Shown: positions 41,899 through 51,068 of the stretch, piece after piece
How the letters are laid out: every line of letters begins with the position of its first letter
Numbering within the stretch: the stretch's first letter is position 1
NCBI RefSeq assembly: GCF_900102965.1
Contig: NZ_FNGM01000026.1
Location: forward strand, 18,000-81,999
DNA from: Paenibacillus jilunlii
GTDB lineage: Bacteria > Bacillota > Bacilli > Paenibacillales > Paenibacillaceae
Reading direction: 5' to 3'
Length of the DNA: 64,000 bases
Notes under the pieces: model-generated
The model's database searches: none
What the model saw: the letters and a program-made list of their open reading frames with translations, nothing else
Told to the model about the DNA's origin: nothing
Program-made: the position numbers and the translations under genes

Positions 41899-42249
41899 AT
41901 GTCTGAGGCTGATTTTGAATACCAGGAGAAGATTAGAAGACTTGCCGTGAAGATTGTGAAGCATTACCGGGGGAAAGGGCCGGAGAATGTGAAGGTGAGG
42001 CTGGATAATGAGTCGCAGATCACCATTGAAATCAAGGGGATACTCTCCAGTCTGTCGGAAATTCTGCTTAAGGAGGGCGCAGCTGATCTTGTTGAAGAGT
42101 ATTGGAAGGTGCTGAAGCCTTATTTGGAGCGCGGTTTTATGGAGGAATTGATAGAGACGGTAGGCTGCAGGTTTTCATATTCTTGGAGACTTTGTGATCT
42201 GTATCATGAAGGCCGGAGCGTCATCATACAACTTAATAAATCGGTTTGA
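41899..42249 (+). CDS. DUF2294 (MpsC-like) domain protein
   Basis: A 116-residue soluble protein that looks like a DUF2294 domain: KIVKHYRGKGPENVKVRLDN, then LSSLSEILLKEGAADLVEEYWKVL and the C-terminal CDLYHEGRSVIIQLNKS. Related proteins (MpsC) are linked to membrane-potential generation in staphylococci, and DUF2294 genes recur near formate dehydrogenase genes in Bacilli, as here with fdhF 133 bp downstream. Molecular function is unknown. It has its own promoter and may be co-transcribed with fdhF, because no terminator is visible between them. Confidence 0.7.
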   Translation: MSEADFEYQEKIRRLAVKIVKHYRGKGPENVKVRLDNESQITIEIKGILSSLSEILLKEGAADLVEEYWKVLKPYLERGFMEELIETVGCRFSYSWRLCDLYHEGRSVIIQLNKSV

Positions 42250-42348
42250 TTAGAGAGAAAGGACCTTGGGTCACTTCGCTTTTTAATAAGCCATTACACG
42301 GTGTATGGAACAGTATGCTTTGTATTGGCTTGTTTTTTGTTGCAAATA

Positions 42349-42366
42349 TTGTGCAAAAATTCACAA
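42349..42366. promoter_or_regulatory. Rex-like operator upstream of fdhF
   Basis: TTGTGCAAAAATTCACAA matches the Rex consensus TTGTGA-N6-TCACAA at 11 of 12 fixed bases and ends 16 bp before the fdhF ATG. It also fits the related FNR pattern with one mismatch, but its position so close to the start codon suits a repressor. Confidence 0.6.
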
Positions 42367-42382
42367 GAAGAGGTGACAAGAG

Positions 42383-44527
42383 ATGGAAAATAAAATATTA
42401 ACAGTATGCCCTTATTGCGGCAGCGGCTGCCAGCTGTATTTGCTGGTCGAGAATGGACAGGTCGTGGGCGCAGAGCCTGCAGATGGCCGGACGAACGAGG
42501 GAAATCTTTGTCTGAAAGGCCATTACGGCTGGGATTTCCTGAATGATCCGCAGCTGCTGACCTCCCGCCTCCGCAAGCCTATGATCCGCAAGGAAGGTGT
42601 GCTTCAAGAGGTGTCGTGGGAAGAGGCGATAGGATTTACGGCGGAGAAGCTGAGCGCGATCAAGGAGAAATACGGACCGGATGCGATTATGGGCACGGGC
42701 TCGGCCAGAGGTCCGGGCAATGAGGCCAATTATGTCATGCAAAAGTTCATGCGGGCGGCCATCGGGACGAATAATATCGACCACTGTGCGCGGGTCTGTC
42801 ATGGTCCGTCTGTTGCGGGACTGACGTATTCGTTGGGAGACGGGGCGATGTCCAATTCGATTCCGGAAATTGAAAACACCGATCTGCTGCTGATCTTTGG
42901 CTATAATGCTGCCGTTACCCACCCGATTGTGGCCAGAAGAATTGTAAAAGCGAAACAGAAGGGGGCCACGCTGATTGTTGCAGACCCCCGGAAGACCGAA
43001 TCGGCGCGGATTGCCGATACCTGGCTGCCGCTGAAGGGCGGAACGAACATGGCGCTGGTGAACGCTTTTGGCCATGTGCTTGTTGAAGAGGAGCTGTATG
43101 ACAAGGATTATGTCTCCAATTTCGTTCAGGGCTTTGAGGAATACAAGGCGAATGTGGAGAAATATACACCTGAATATGCAGAGAGTATAACCGGTGTGCG
43201 CGCGTCAGATATCCGCAAGGTGATGCGCCAATATGCTAAATCTGACAAAGCGATGATTCTATACGGAATGGGGGTATGCCAGTTTGCCCAAGCCGTGGAC
43301 GTGGTCAAGGGATTGGCTTCGCTTGCCCTTCTGACCGGACATTTCGGCAGGGAAAGTGTCGGTATCGGTCCGGTACGCGGCCAAAATAATGTGCAGGGCT
43401 CCTGCGACATGGGCGCGCTGCCTAATGTCTATCCTGGCTACCAGTCTGTGGAGGATGCCAAAATCCGCAAGAAATTCGAGAAGGCCTGGGGCACACCCCT
43501 CCCGGATAAGACAGGTTACCGGCTGACGGAGGTGCCGCATCTCATCCTGAAGGAGAACAAAATCAAGGCTTACTATATCTTCGGTGAAGATCCCGTGCAG
43601 AGCGATCCGAATGCCGCCGAGCTGCGGGAGGCGCTGGATCAGCTGGAGCTGGTGATTGTCCAGGATATCTTCATGAACAAAACGGCGCTGCACGCTGATG
43701 TGATTCTGCCTGCCACCTCCTGGGGCGAGCATGACGGCGTCTATTCTTCGGCCGACCGGGGCTTCCAGCGCATCCGCAAGGCGGTTGAGCCGCCGGCCGG
43801 GGTGAAGCCGGACTGGCAAATCATCAGTGAAGTGTCTACGGCCATGGGTTATCCGATGGCTTATAAGAATTCCGAGGAAATCTGGGATGAGATGCGGAAG
43901 CTGTGTCCGAGCTTCGCCGGAGCCAGCTACAGTAAGATGGAAGCACTTGGAGGAGTTCAGTGGCCCTGTCCTTCCGAGGATCATCCGGGGACCCCTTATC
44001 TGTACCAAGGGAACCGTTTTACCACGCCAAGCGGCAAAGGACAGCTGTTCGCCTGTGAATGGAGAGCGCCGCTGGAGCAGCCGGATGCCGAATATCCTTT
44101 GACCCTCTCCACGGTCCGGGAGGTTGGGCATTATTCCGTGCGCACGATGACCGGCAATTGCCGGGCGCTCAGCCAGCTGTCTGATGAGCCGGGGAACATC
44201 CAGATCAGCCTGGAGGATGCAGCGGAGCATGGCATTGCGGACGGCGAATTGGTGCAGGTCTATTCGCGGCGGGGGCAAATCATGGCCAGGGCGCAGGTCA
44301 GCAGCCGGATCAAAAAAGGTGCAACTTACATGACCTATCATTTCTGGATCGGAGCCTGCAATGAGCTGACGGTTGATTATCTGGACCCGGTCTCCAAGAC
44401 ACCGGAATTTAAATACTGCGCGGTCCGGCTTGAAGCGATATCCGACCAGGCCCAGGCCGAAGCTTCGATCCGCAAACAGTACGCGGAGCTGAGAAAGCAG
44501 ATGCTGGTGGGGGCGGTACCGGAATGA
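42383..44527 (+). CDS. fdhF: formate dehydrogenase catalytic subunit, cysteine type
   Basis: A 714-residue molybdopterin oxidoreductase of the FdhF type, almost the length of E. coli formate dehydrogenase H (715). It interconverts formate and CO2 at a Mo- or W-bis-MGD centre. One [4Fe-4S] cluster is ligated by Cys9, Cys12, Cys16 and Cys43. The metal ligand is Cys139 in CARVCHGPSVAGL, where E. coli has selenocysteine, followed by the catalytic His140. No twin-arginine signal and no membrane partner, so it is cytoplasmic. GAGGTGA lies 6 nt before the ATG. The next gene overlaps by 4 bp, and the operon continues with hydrogenase genes, so electrons should pass to or from H2. Confidence 0.95.
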   Translation: MENKILTVCPYCGSGCQLYLLVENGQVVGAEPADGRTNEGNLCLKGHYGWDFLNDPQLLTSRLRKPMIRKEGVLQEVSWEEAIGFTAEKLSAIKEKYGPDAIMGTGSARGPGNEANYVMQKFMRAAIGTNNIDHCARVCHGPSVAGLTYSLGDGAMSNSIPEIENTDLLLIFGYNAAVTHPIVARRIVKAKQKGATLIVADPRKTESARIADTWLPLKGGTNMALVNAFGHVLVEEELYDKDYVSNFVQGFEEYKANVEKYTPEYAESITGVRASDIRKVMRQYAKSDKAMILYGMGVCQFAQAVDVVKGLASLALLTGHFGRESVGIGPVRGQNNVQGSCDMGALPNVYPGYQSVEDAKIRKKFEKAWGTPLPDKTGYRLTEVPHLILKENKIKAYYIFGEDPVQSDPNAAELREALDQLELVIVQDIFMNKTALHADVILPATSWGEHDGVYSSADRGFQRIRKAVEPPAGVKPDWQIISEVSTAMGYPMAYKNSEEIWDEMRKLCPSFAGASYSKMEALGGVQWPCPSEDHPGTPYLYQGNRFTTPSGKGQLFACEWRAPLEQPDAEYPLTLSTVREVGHYSVRTMTGNCRALSQLSDEPGNIQISLEDAAEHGIADGELVQVYSRRGQIMARAQVSSRIKKGATYMTYHFWIGACNELTVDYLDPVSKTPEFKYCAVRLEAISDQAQAEASIRKQYAELRKQMLVGAVPE

Positions 44528-45168
44528 ACCGTGCCTCTTCCAATTCGCTGGTTATTGCCGAAGCCGCCAAATGCATCGGCTGCAAGGCCTGTGAGCTGGC
44601 CTGCTTCGCGGTGCATAACCGTGACAACGGTGTGGGCACCGCAGTCGGCACTGTCACGATGCCGGTTCTGCCCCGGCTGTATGTGATCCGCACCGACAGC
44701 TTCACCATGCCGGTTCAATGCCGGCAATGCGAGAATGCCCCTTGTGCCGGAGCCTGTCCGGTTCAGGCAATCCGCCAGCAGGACGGAGTCATTGCCATCG
44801 ACGCGGAGGCCTGCATCGGCTGCAAGGCTTGTGCACTGGCCTGCCCGTTCGGGGCAATCAGCCTGTACAAGGCGTACAGCGGCGGAGCGGAGCTGCCGCA
44901 GCCGCTGCTTCAGGAACGCCGGGACAGCAAGCTGCAGCGCAAAACCCGGATCACTGCCTACAAATGTGATCTGTGCAGAAATACGGAAATTCCCGGAGGG
45001 TCTGCTGCCGGGGAGGATGCCGGCGGCGGGAGGTCTACAGCCGCCGCAGCTCGAGACCGTAATCCCTTCCCCGCCTGTGTTGCCGTTTGCCCGGAAAAGG
45101 CGCTGCGGCTGGTTGAGGGGGGAACAGGCAGCTCCCGCAGCTTGAACAGAGAAGGGGGGATATCCTAA
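44524..45168 (+). CDS. HycB/HydN-like polyferredoxin (electron-transfer subunit)
   Basis: A 214-residue iron-sulfur protein with four cysteine groups, each fitting a [4Fe-4S] cluster: CIGCKACELAC near residue 17, CRQCENAPCAGACP, CIGCKACALACPF, and the split set CDLC...CVAVCP. This is the HycB/HydN/FdnH-type layout. A Gly/Ala-rich insertion of about 25 residues (EIPGGSAAGEDAGGG onward) interrupts the last cluster loop. It overlaps fdhF by ATGA and shares its stop with the hydA start (TAATG). It most likely carries electrons between FdhF and HydA. Confidence 0.92.
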   Translation: MNRASSNSLVIAEAAKCIGCKACELACFAVHNRDNGVGTAVGTVTMPVLPRLYVIRTDSFTMPVQCRQCENAPCAGACPVQAIRQQDGVIAIDAEACIGCKACALACPFGAISLYKAYSGGAELPQPLLQERRDSKLQRKTRITAYKCDLCRNTEIPGGSAAGEDAGGGRSTAAAARDRNPFPACVAVCPEKALRLVEGGTGSSRSLNREGGIS

Positions 45169-46592
45169 TGCTGTCTAGTGAGCCCATCATTCATATTGAT
45201 CCAGAGCTGTGCACCGGCTGCCGCCGCTGCGCAGCAGTCTGCCCGGTGGATGCCATTACCGGCGAGCCGGGCCAGCCCCAGGAGGTAGATGCGCACCGCT
45301 GCGTAATCTGCGGACAGTGCGTGCAGATCTGCACCGCTTATGCGCCGGACCATCTGGAGTCTGCGGATAGCCTGAAGGCCAAGCGGCTGCAGAGGGGCCA
45401 GCTGCCAAGTGTGCGGGAGCCTTTGTTTGCAGCCTATTCCACCGGTCAAGCGCTTGGAGTCAAGCGTGCGCTGGCAAATCCGGCGCTGTATAAGGTGGTG
45501 CAATGCGCACCGGCCATAAGAGTCTCGCTGGCCGAGGAATTCGGCCTGCCTCTGGGCACATTGACGCCGGGCAAAATGGCTGCCGCCCTGCGGCGGCTGA
45601 AGTTTGACCGGATTTATGATACTAACTTCGGTGCGGACGTTACGATTATGGAGGAAGGGACGGAGCTGATCGGAAGGGTGATGTCGGGTGAGCGCCTGCC
45701 CATGTTCACGTCCTGCTGCCCGGCATGGGTCAAGCATGCAGAGACGGCTGCGCCGGAGCTGCTTGACCATCTGTCGAGCTGCAAGTCGCCGATGCAAATG
45801 GTCGGTGCGCTCGTCAAAACCTATGGCGCCAAGCAGGACGGGGTGGACCCGGCTAAGATTTACAGTGTGGCGGTCATGCCCTGCACCTGCAAGGAGTTTG
45901 AGTGCAGCCGTGAAGAGATGGAGGTTGACGGGCTCCGGGAAGTCGATGTGGTCATCACTACCCGGGAGCTGGCCCACCTGATTAAAGATGCAGGCATAGA
46001 CTTTGTGAACCTGCCGGATGAACCGTTTGATTCACCGCTGGGCTTATATTCCGGGGCGGGATCGATCTTCGGGGTCACCGGCGGGGTGATGGAAGCGGCC
46101 ATCCGCACCGGATATGAACTGGTGACGCATGAGACAATCCCGAACCTCCAGTTAGATTTTGTCCGGGGCGAAGAGGGCCTTCGTACGGCAACGGTCCAGC
46201 TGGGCGAGCTGGAACTGAAGGTGGCTGTCGTTGCCGGGCTGAAACATGTGTCAGAGATACTGAACCAGGTGAAGGCAGGCCATTGTCCTTATCATTTTAT
46301 TGAAGTGATGGGTTGTCCGGAGGGTTGTGTCAGCGGAGGCGGACAGCCCAAGCTGCTGCTGGAGACCCTGCGCAAGACAGCCTATCAGGCCAGAAAAAGC
46401 TCGGTCTACCGCCATGATTCCCATCAGCAGGTGCGGAAATCACATGAGAATCCGGCCATTATCAAGCTGTATAAGGATTTCCTGGGTGAGCCGCTGGGCC
46501 ATGTACCCCATCATCTGCTCCATACGAAGTATCAATCCAGGGAGAAAGAAGTCTCCCCAATAAGCGCTGGGCGTGAAGGAGGAAAATTATGA
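45168..46592 (+). CDS. hydA: [FeFe] hydrogenase catalytic subunit
   Basis: A 474-residue [FeFe] hydrogenase. The N-terminal ferredoxin domain holds two [4Fe-4S] clusters (CTGCRRCAAVCP, CVICGQCVQIC). The H-cluster domain has all three signatures: TSCCPAW at 181-187, MPCTCKEFE at 237-245 and EVMGCPEGC at 379-387. By analogy with Clostridium CpI, Cys184, Cys239, Cys383 and Cys387 bind the H-cluster and Cys183 relays protons. The third motif has MGCPEGC where MACPGGC is most common. Size and domain order resemble HydA2 of the hydrogen-dependent CO2 reductase rather than NAD-linked hydrogenases; no flavin or NADH subunit is nearby. Both ends overlap neighbouring genes, so it is made in step with its partners. 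Confidence 0.96.
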   Translation: MLSSEPIIHIDPELCTGCRRCAAVCPVDAITGEPGQPQEVDAHRCVICGQCVQICTAYAPDHLESADSLKAKRLQRGQLPSVREPLFAAYSTGQALGVKRALANPALYKVVQCAPAIRVSLAEEFGLPLGTLTPGKMAAALRRLKFDRIYDTNFGADVTIMEEGTELIGRVMSGERLPMFTSCCPAWVKHAETAAPELLDHLSSCKSPMQMVGALVKTYGAKQDGVDPAKIYSVAVMPCTCKEFECSREEMEVDGLREVDVVITTRELAHLIKDAGIDFVNLPDEPFDSPLGLYSGAGSIFGVTGGVMEAAIRTGYELVTHETIPNLQLDFVRGEEGLRTATVQLGELELKVAVVAGLKHVSEILNQVKAGHCPYHFIEVMGCPEGCVSGGGQPKLLLETLRKTAYQARKSSVYRHDSHQQVRKSHENPAIIKLYKDFLGEPLGHVPHHLLHTKYQSREKEVSPISAGREGGKL

Positions 46593-47173
46593 ACAGTTTT
46601 GTTATCGCCGATCCTGGTCTGTGCATTGGCTGCCACACCTGTGAGGTGGCTTGTGTGTCCGCCCATTCTGCGGATAACATGTTCCTGCAGCAGGAAGAGA
46701 ATCCGGACTTTTATCCGCGGCTGAGGGTAATGGAGACCGATCAGGTCACCGCCCCGGTGCAGTGCCGCCAATGCGAGGATGCTCCTTGCGCCAATGTATG
46801 TCCGAATGGCTCGATAACCAATATAGGCAGCAGTATCTCGATCAACCAGGATACCTGTATCGGCTGCAAGACCTGTATGCTGGTTTGCCCATTCGGAGCG
46901 ATTGCTATGGTCCCTGAGTTCCGGGGCGGGCAGAAGCAGGTACAGCCTGGACTTCGCTCGAATACAAACGGTGTGTGGGCGCGCAAGGAGCGGCTGGTTG
47001 CCAGCAAATGCGATTTGTGTGAAGAGAGCGGGAACGGTCCGGCATGCGTACAGATATGTCCCACACACGCGCTTCAGCTTGTGGTTCCCGATGATGTAAC
47101 CATGGACACCGCTGCCAAAAGGGCGGCCAGTGCACAGACACTTCAGCAGTTTGGCGGACTTATCCGGTTCTGA
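46589..47173 (+). CDS. HycB/HydN-like polyferredoxin, second copy
   Basis: A 194-residue iron-sulfur protein with the same four-cluster layout as the gene at 44524: CIGCHTCEVAC near residue 12, CRQCEDAPCANVCP, CIGCKTCMLVCPF and CDLCEES...CVQICP. It lacks the Ala/Gly insertion of the other copy. Start overlaps the hydA stop (ATGA). Two such subunits flanking HydA match the HycB-type pair that connects FdhF and HydA2 in hydrogen-dependent CO2 reductases. The C-terminal 30 residues (DTAAKRAASAQTLQQFGGLIRF) are outside the ferredoxin core. Confidence 0.92.
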   Translation: MNSFVIADPGLCIGCHTCEVACVSAHSADNMFLQQEENPDFYPRLRVMETDQVTAPVQCRQCEDAPCANVCPNGSITNIGSSISINQDTCIGCKTCMLVCPFGAIAMVPEFRGGQKQVQPGLRSNTNGVWARKERLVASKCDLCEESGNGPACVQICPTHALQLVVPDDVTMDTAAKRAASAQTLQQFGGLIRF

Positions 47174-47205
47174 ATTGATCCACATTAGAAAGCAAGGTGA
47201 ATGTC

Positions 47206-48270
47206 TTGTCTGATGCCCAGGCTTTGGCCGATTCCTTTGGCCGTATACACAATTATGTACGCATCTCCGTAACGGAACGCTGCAATCTGTCCTGTGAGTA
47301 TTGCAGACCGGACCAGGCAGGCGCAGCTTCTTCACCGGAGCCGCTGACCTTTGATGAAATTGCCTCAGTGGTAGCCGTGCTTGCAGATATGGGTGTAACC
47401 AAGGTGCGGCTTACCGGCGGTGAACCGCTTCTGCGCCCGCGGTTAGAGGAGCTGGTAGCCCGTCTGCATGCGGTAAACGGAATTGAGCGCATAGGTCTTA
47501 CAACGAATGGAATGCTGCTTGCTTCCAAGGCCCGGGTGCTGCGTGAAGCCGGATTGACCGATGTCAATATCAGTCTGGACTCCCTCCTGCCGGAACGCTT
47601 CGCCAGGATTACCGGCGGAGGGGATGTCGGGAAGGTGCTCCATGCCATTGGCAGCAGCTTGGATGCAGGCTTCAAACGGGTCAAAGTGAATATGGTTGTC
47701 ATGCAAGGGGTAAACGACGATGAAATCGAATCCTTTCTGCAATTGACCCTGAAGTATCCCCTGGATATCCGGTTCATTGAATATATGCCGATCGGCCGGG
47801 GAACGGAGGGCTGGCAAGCGGGATATATGCCGCTTAGCGGAATTTTGGAGCGCTGTTCCAGGGCAGGCTGGGCGTTTGAGCCGGTCAGTTCAGATGATCC
47901 CGGTCATGGGGCAGCGCATGAACATGACTTAACTATGAACACAACAGATTCGGGGCCAGCCCGGTATTACCGCATTGAGGGTGCGGCGGGACAATTCGGG
48001 CTGATCGACCCGGTCAGCAGGCATTTCTGCATGAGCTGCAACCGCCTGCGCATCACGGCCAGCGGTCATATCAAGCCCTGCCTGTACTGGAATGACGAAT
48101 GGAATGTAAAACCGTATATCGGGAAGGCTGAGCAGCTCAAGCAATTGTTCCTGCGGTCGCTGGAGAACAAGCCCGGGCGGCATGAAATGCCGGACGGGCT
48201 TAAGGCGCGCGGCATAGTGCAGCCGGTTCAGGAGAATACCGTCCGCCAAATGTCACAGATTGGCGGGTGA
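47206..48270 (+). CDS. moaA: GTP 3',8-cyclase (molybdenum cofactor biosynthesis)
   Basis: A 354-residue radical SAM enzyme for the first step of molybdopterin synthesis. The N-terminal SAM cluster is CNLSCEYC; the second, substrate-side cluster uses CMSCNRLR and a later Cys in GHIKPCLY. LTGGEPLLRP and TTNGMLL are MoaA motifs. The usual C-terminal GG is present (QIGG). The start is TTG at 47206, 5 nt after AAGGTGA; a GTG at 47197 is in frame but lacks a site. A 35-residue Gly/His/Asp-rich stretch precedes the second cluster. Its place in the fdhF operon suggests dedicated cofactor supply for the formate dehydrogenase. Confidence 0.93.
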   Translation: MSDAQALADSFGRIHNYVRISVTERCNLSCEYCRPDQAGAASSPEPLTFDEIASVVAVLADMGVTKVRLTGGEPLLRPRLEELVARLHAVNGIERIGLTTNGMLLASKARVLREAGLTDVNISLDSLLPERFARITGGGDVGKVLHAIGSSLDAGFKRVKVNMVVMQGVNDDEIESFLQLTLKYPLDIRFIEYMPIGRGTEGWQAGYMPLSGILERCSRAGWAFEPVSSDDPGHGAAHEHDLTMNTTDSGPARYYRIEGAAGQFGLIDPVSRHFCMSCNRLRITASGHIKPCLYWNDEWNVKPYIGKAEQLKQLFLRSLENKPGRHEMPDGLKARGIVQPVQENTVRQMSQIGG

Positions 48271-48277
48271 AACATAG

Positions 48278-49732
48278 ATGACGGATGATTCAGCGTACCG
48301 GCTGGAGCGTGATGCTCTGGGCAGCCTGCCCGTTCCGCAGGATGCTTATTATGGCATTTATACCGCGCGGGCGAAGGAGAATTTTGCGGCCGGAGGACGG
48401 CCGGCGAACCCGAAGCTGATGCATGCGATCGCCAGAGTCAAACAGGCTGCAGCCAAGGTGAACGGGCGAAATCATGCTTTGCCGCAGAAGAAGGTGCAGG
48501 CTATTCTCGCGGCATGTGAAGAGATTCTGGACGGCAGTCTGGATGCGCATTTGATCGTTGATGCCTATCAAGGGGGAGCGGGAACCAGCAGCAATATGAA
48601 TGTGAACGAGGTTATTGCCAACCGTGCCATTGAGCTCTTGGGCGGGTCGAAAGGCGATTACAGCATCGTCCATCCCATTGATGATGTGAACCTTCATCAG
48701 TCAACGAATGATGTCTATCCCACTGCGCTGCGCATTGCGGTCATCCCGCTCCTGCGGCAGCTGGCCGAGGAGCTGGCTTCACTTCAGGAAGCGTTCCAGG
48801 CGAAGGAACATGAATATGCGGACCTGCTGAGACTTGGAAGGACCCAGTTGATGGATGCCCTGCCGATTTTGGCGGGACAATCCTTCGGGGCCTATGCCAA
48901 GGCAGCTGCACGGGACCGCTGGCGGCTGTACAAGGCCGAGGAACGCCTGCGGGAAATCAATATCGGAGGAACGGCTGTAGGGACGGGGATGAACGCGCCG
49001 CTAACGTATATTTATGCCATAGCTGATGAACTGCGCGAGCTAACAGGGCTGGGCCTTTGCCGCAGCGATTTTCCGATGGACGGGACTCAGAACATGGATG
49101 TATTCGTGGAAGTATCCGGTCTGCTCAAGGCTGCAGCAGTCAATCTGCTGAAGATTTCAAATGACTTCCGGCTGCTGTCTTCCGGTCCCGCCGGAGGGAT
49201 CGGTGAATATATTCTCCCGGCCGTTCAGGCGGGCTCTTCAATCATGCCGGGGAAAGTGAATCCGGTCATCGCCGAGATGCTGGGCTCTGTAGCGATGCGG
49301 GTCATCGCAGGCGATACGGCTGTAACGTTAGCGGCTGCAAGCGGTCAATTGGAGTTGAACGCGTTCACTCCAGTACTTGCCGAGGCCTTATTGGAATCCC
49401 TGGAGCTGCTGCTCCACGGCATTCCGCTGTTCCGGGAACGCTGCTTAAGCGGCCTCAAACTGGATGAACACCGGTGCCGTGAGCATGTGGAGCGTTCTGG
49501 GGTGCTGGCTGCCGCCACGATAACCTATCTTGGTTATGACAATGCGGCAGCACTTGCCAAGGCGGCGGCCGCTTCCGGCCGTCCTCTGGAGCAGCTTCTG
49601 CTGGAGGGCGGATGGATGACCTTGGAACAGATTCAAGAGGTGCTGCATCCGCTGGAGGTAACCAAGCCGGGAATTCCCGGCCGCAGCGGACAGTCCGGTG
49701 CTGAACATGGAAGGAGGCTCATCCCAGAATGA
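48278..49732 (+). CDS. aspA: aspartate ammonia-lyase
   Basis: A 484-residue member of the aspartase/fumarase superfamily. The signature loop GSSIMPGKVNPVIAEM (around residues 324-339), the GGAGTSSNMNVNEVIANRA block and HPIDDVNLHQSTNDVYPTALRI favour aspartase over fumarase. The reaction is L-aspartate to fumarate plus ammonia. It starts 7 bp after moaA and overlaps hydF by 4 bp, so it belongs to the hydrogenase operon. Aspartase genes also occur among H-cluster maturation genes in some anaerobes; ammonia supply for the dithiomethylamine bridge, or fumarate as electron acceptor, are possible reasons (inference). Confidence 0.9.
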   Translation: MTDDSAYRLERDALGSLPVPQDAYYGIYTARAKENFAAGGRPANPKLMHAIARVKQAAAKVNGRNHALPQKKVQAILAACEEILDGSLDAHLIVDAYQGGAGTSSNMNVNEVIANRAIELLGGSKGDYSIVHPIDDVNLHQSTNDVYPTALRIAVIPLLRQLAEELASLQEAFQAKEHEYADLLRLGRTQLMDALPILAGQSFGAYAKAAARDRWRLYKAEERLREINIGGTAVGTGMNAPLTYIYAIADELRELTGLGLCRSDFPMDGTQNMDVFVEVSGLLKAAAVNLLKISNDFRLLSSGPAGGIGEYILPAVQAGSSIMPGKVNPVIAEMLGSVAMRVIAGDTAVTLAAASGQLELNAFTPVLAEALLESLELLLHGIPLFRERCLSGLKLDEHRCREHVERSGVLAAATITYLGYDNAAALAKAAAASGRPLEQLLLEGGWMTLEQIQEVLHPLEVTKPGIPGRSGQSGAEHGRRLIPE

Positions 49733-51042
49733 GCGTGAATGATACTCCGCGTGGAGAACGAGCGCATATCGCCGTTTTTGGCCGCCGCAATGCCGGCAAA
49801 TCCAGTTTGATCAATGCGTTCTGCGGACAGGAAGTGTCGATCGTTTCCCCGGTAAGCGGGACAACAACGGATCCCGTGTACCGTCCCATGGAGCTGCTCC
49901 CGGCGGGTCCGGTCGTGCTGATCGATACTGCCGGTCTGGACGACACGGGGGAACTTGGTGAGCAGCGTATCCGCCAGACCCTGCATGTTCTGAAAAAAAC
50001 AGATCTGGCGGTCCTGGTGGTTGACGCAGAGGCAGGAGCGGGGGATTTCGAGCGGGAGCTGCTGCAGAAACTGGCCGCGGCTGGAACCAATGTAATGATT
50101 GTACTGAATAAAATCGATAAGATCACTTCAGACCCGCCGTCGCTCGAAGAACGGTGCAACCAGATGGCCTCGCGGCTGGAGGCCGGCTCTTCCATCCGGC
50201 TGTTCCCGGTCAGCACCTTGAGCGGAAGCGGAATCGGGGCGCTGAAGAGGGCGGCAGCAGAAAGGCTCGCCCAGGAGGAGCAGCGTTTCCGGCTGGTCGG
50301 GGATCTGCTGAGTCCCGGCGATGTGGCCGTGCTGGTGGTGCCGATTGACAAGGCCGCCCCGAAGGGAAGGCTGATTCTCCCTCAGCAGCAGACCATCCGC
50401 GATATTATGGAATGTGATGCATTGGCTGTGGTTACTAAGGAGCAGGAGCTGAGCCATACCTTGTCCCAATTGACCGGCAAGCCGCGTGTGGTCATCACGG
50501 ATTCACAGGTGTTTCTGAAGGTTCAGGCGGATACACCGCCGGATGTGCCGCTTACTTCATTCTCGATTCTGTTCGCCCGGTATAAAGGGGATCTTCCCCG
50601 GCTGGTGAGCGGTGCACGCTCCATCGCCAGACTGAAAGACGGTGACCGGGTCCTGATTGCCGAAGCCTGCACGCATCACCGTCAGTCCGATGACATCGGC
50701 TCAGTCAAGATTCCCCGCTGGCTGCGGGAGATCACGGGCAGGCAACTGACGATCGACCACGCAGCAGGCAGTGAATTCCCGGCGGATCTGGAGCAGTATT
50801 CGCTGATCATCCACTGCGGTGCCTGTATGCTGAACCGCCGGGCGATGCTGCGGAGACTGGACGAAGCGGAAGCAGCTGGTGTGCCGATAGTCAATTACGG
50901 AGTGTTTATCGCCTATGTCCAGGGTGTTTTTCCCCGGGCCATTGAGATGTTCCCGTCGGCTATGCTGGCTTGGGAGGAAGGCGGCTCCGGCAATACCCGC
51001 CAAAATCGGGGGACGGATACCTTGTCCCTGCCTATAGTCTGA
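49729..51042 (+). CDS. hydF: [FeFe] hydrogenase H-cluster maturation GTPase
   Basis: A 437-residue HydF, the scaffold that assembles and delivers the diiron part of the H-cluster to HydA. The N-terminal GTPase domain has the P-loop GRRNAGKSS, switch GTTTDPVYR, DTAGLDD and NKIDK. The C-terminal cluster-binding domain has CTHHRQSDDIGSVKIPRWL and HCGACMLNRR, giving the three conserved cysteines, and VPIVNYGVFIAYVQG. Start overlaps the aspA stop. It is the last gene of the operon and is followed by a strong terminator. Confidence 0.96.
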   Translation: MSVNDTPRGERAHIAVFGRRNAGKSSLINAFCGQEVSIVSPVSGTTTDPVYRPMELLPAGPVVLIDTAGLDDTGELGEQRIRQTLHVLKKTDLAVLVVDAEAGAGDFERELLQKLAAAGTNVMIVLNKIDKITSDPPSLEERCNQMASRLEAGSSIRLFPVSTLSGSGIGALKRAAAERLAQEEQRFRLVGDLLSPGDVAVLVVPIDKAAPKGRLILPQQQTIRDIMECDALAVVTKEQELSHTLSQLTGKPRVVITDSQVFLKVQADTPPDVPLTSFSILFARYKGDLPRLVSGARSIARLKDGDRVLIAEACTHHRQSDDIGSVKIPRWLREITGRQLTIDHAAGSEFPADLEQYSLIIHCGACMLNRRAMLRRLDEAEAAGVPIVNYGVFIAYVQGVFPRAIEMFPSAMLAWEEGGSGNTRQNRGTDTLSLPIV

Positions 51043-51068
51043 AGCAGGCGGCATCTGTTTTGAATTCA

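Noticed and set aside
42350..42365. FNR box for activation of fdhF
   Set aside because: It matches the FNR pattern with one mismatch, but an activator site should lie near -41 of a promoter; here it ends 17 bp before the start codon. Rex repression fits better, though FNR is not excluded.
43259..44341. 360-codon antisense open frame in fdhF, and similar ones opposite hydA, moaA and rhaA
   Set aside because: Shadows caused by GC-rich third positions of the real genes; products are Arg/His-rich and match no family.
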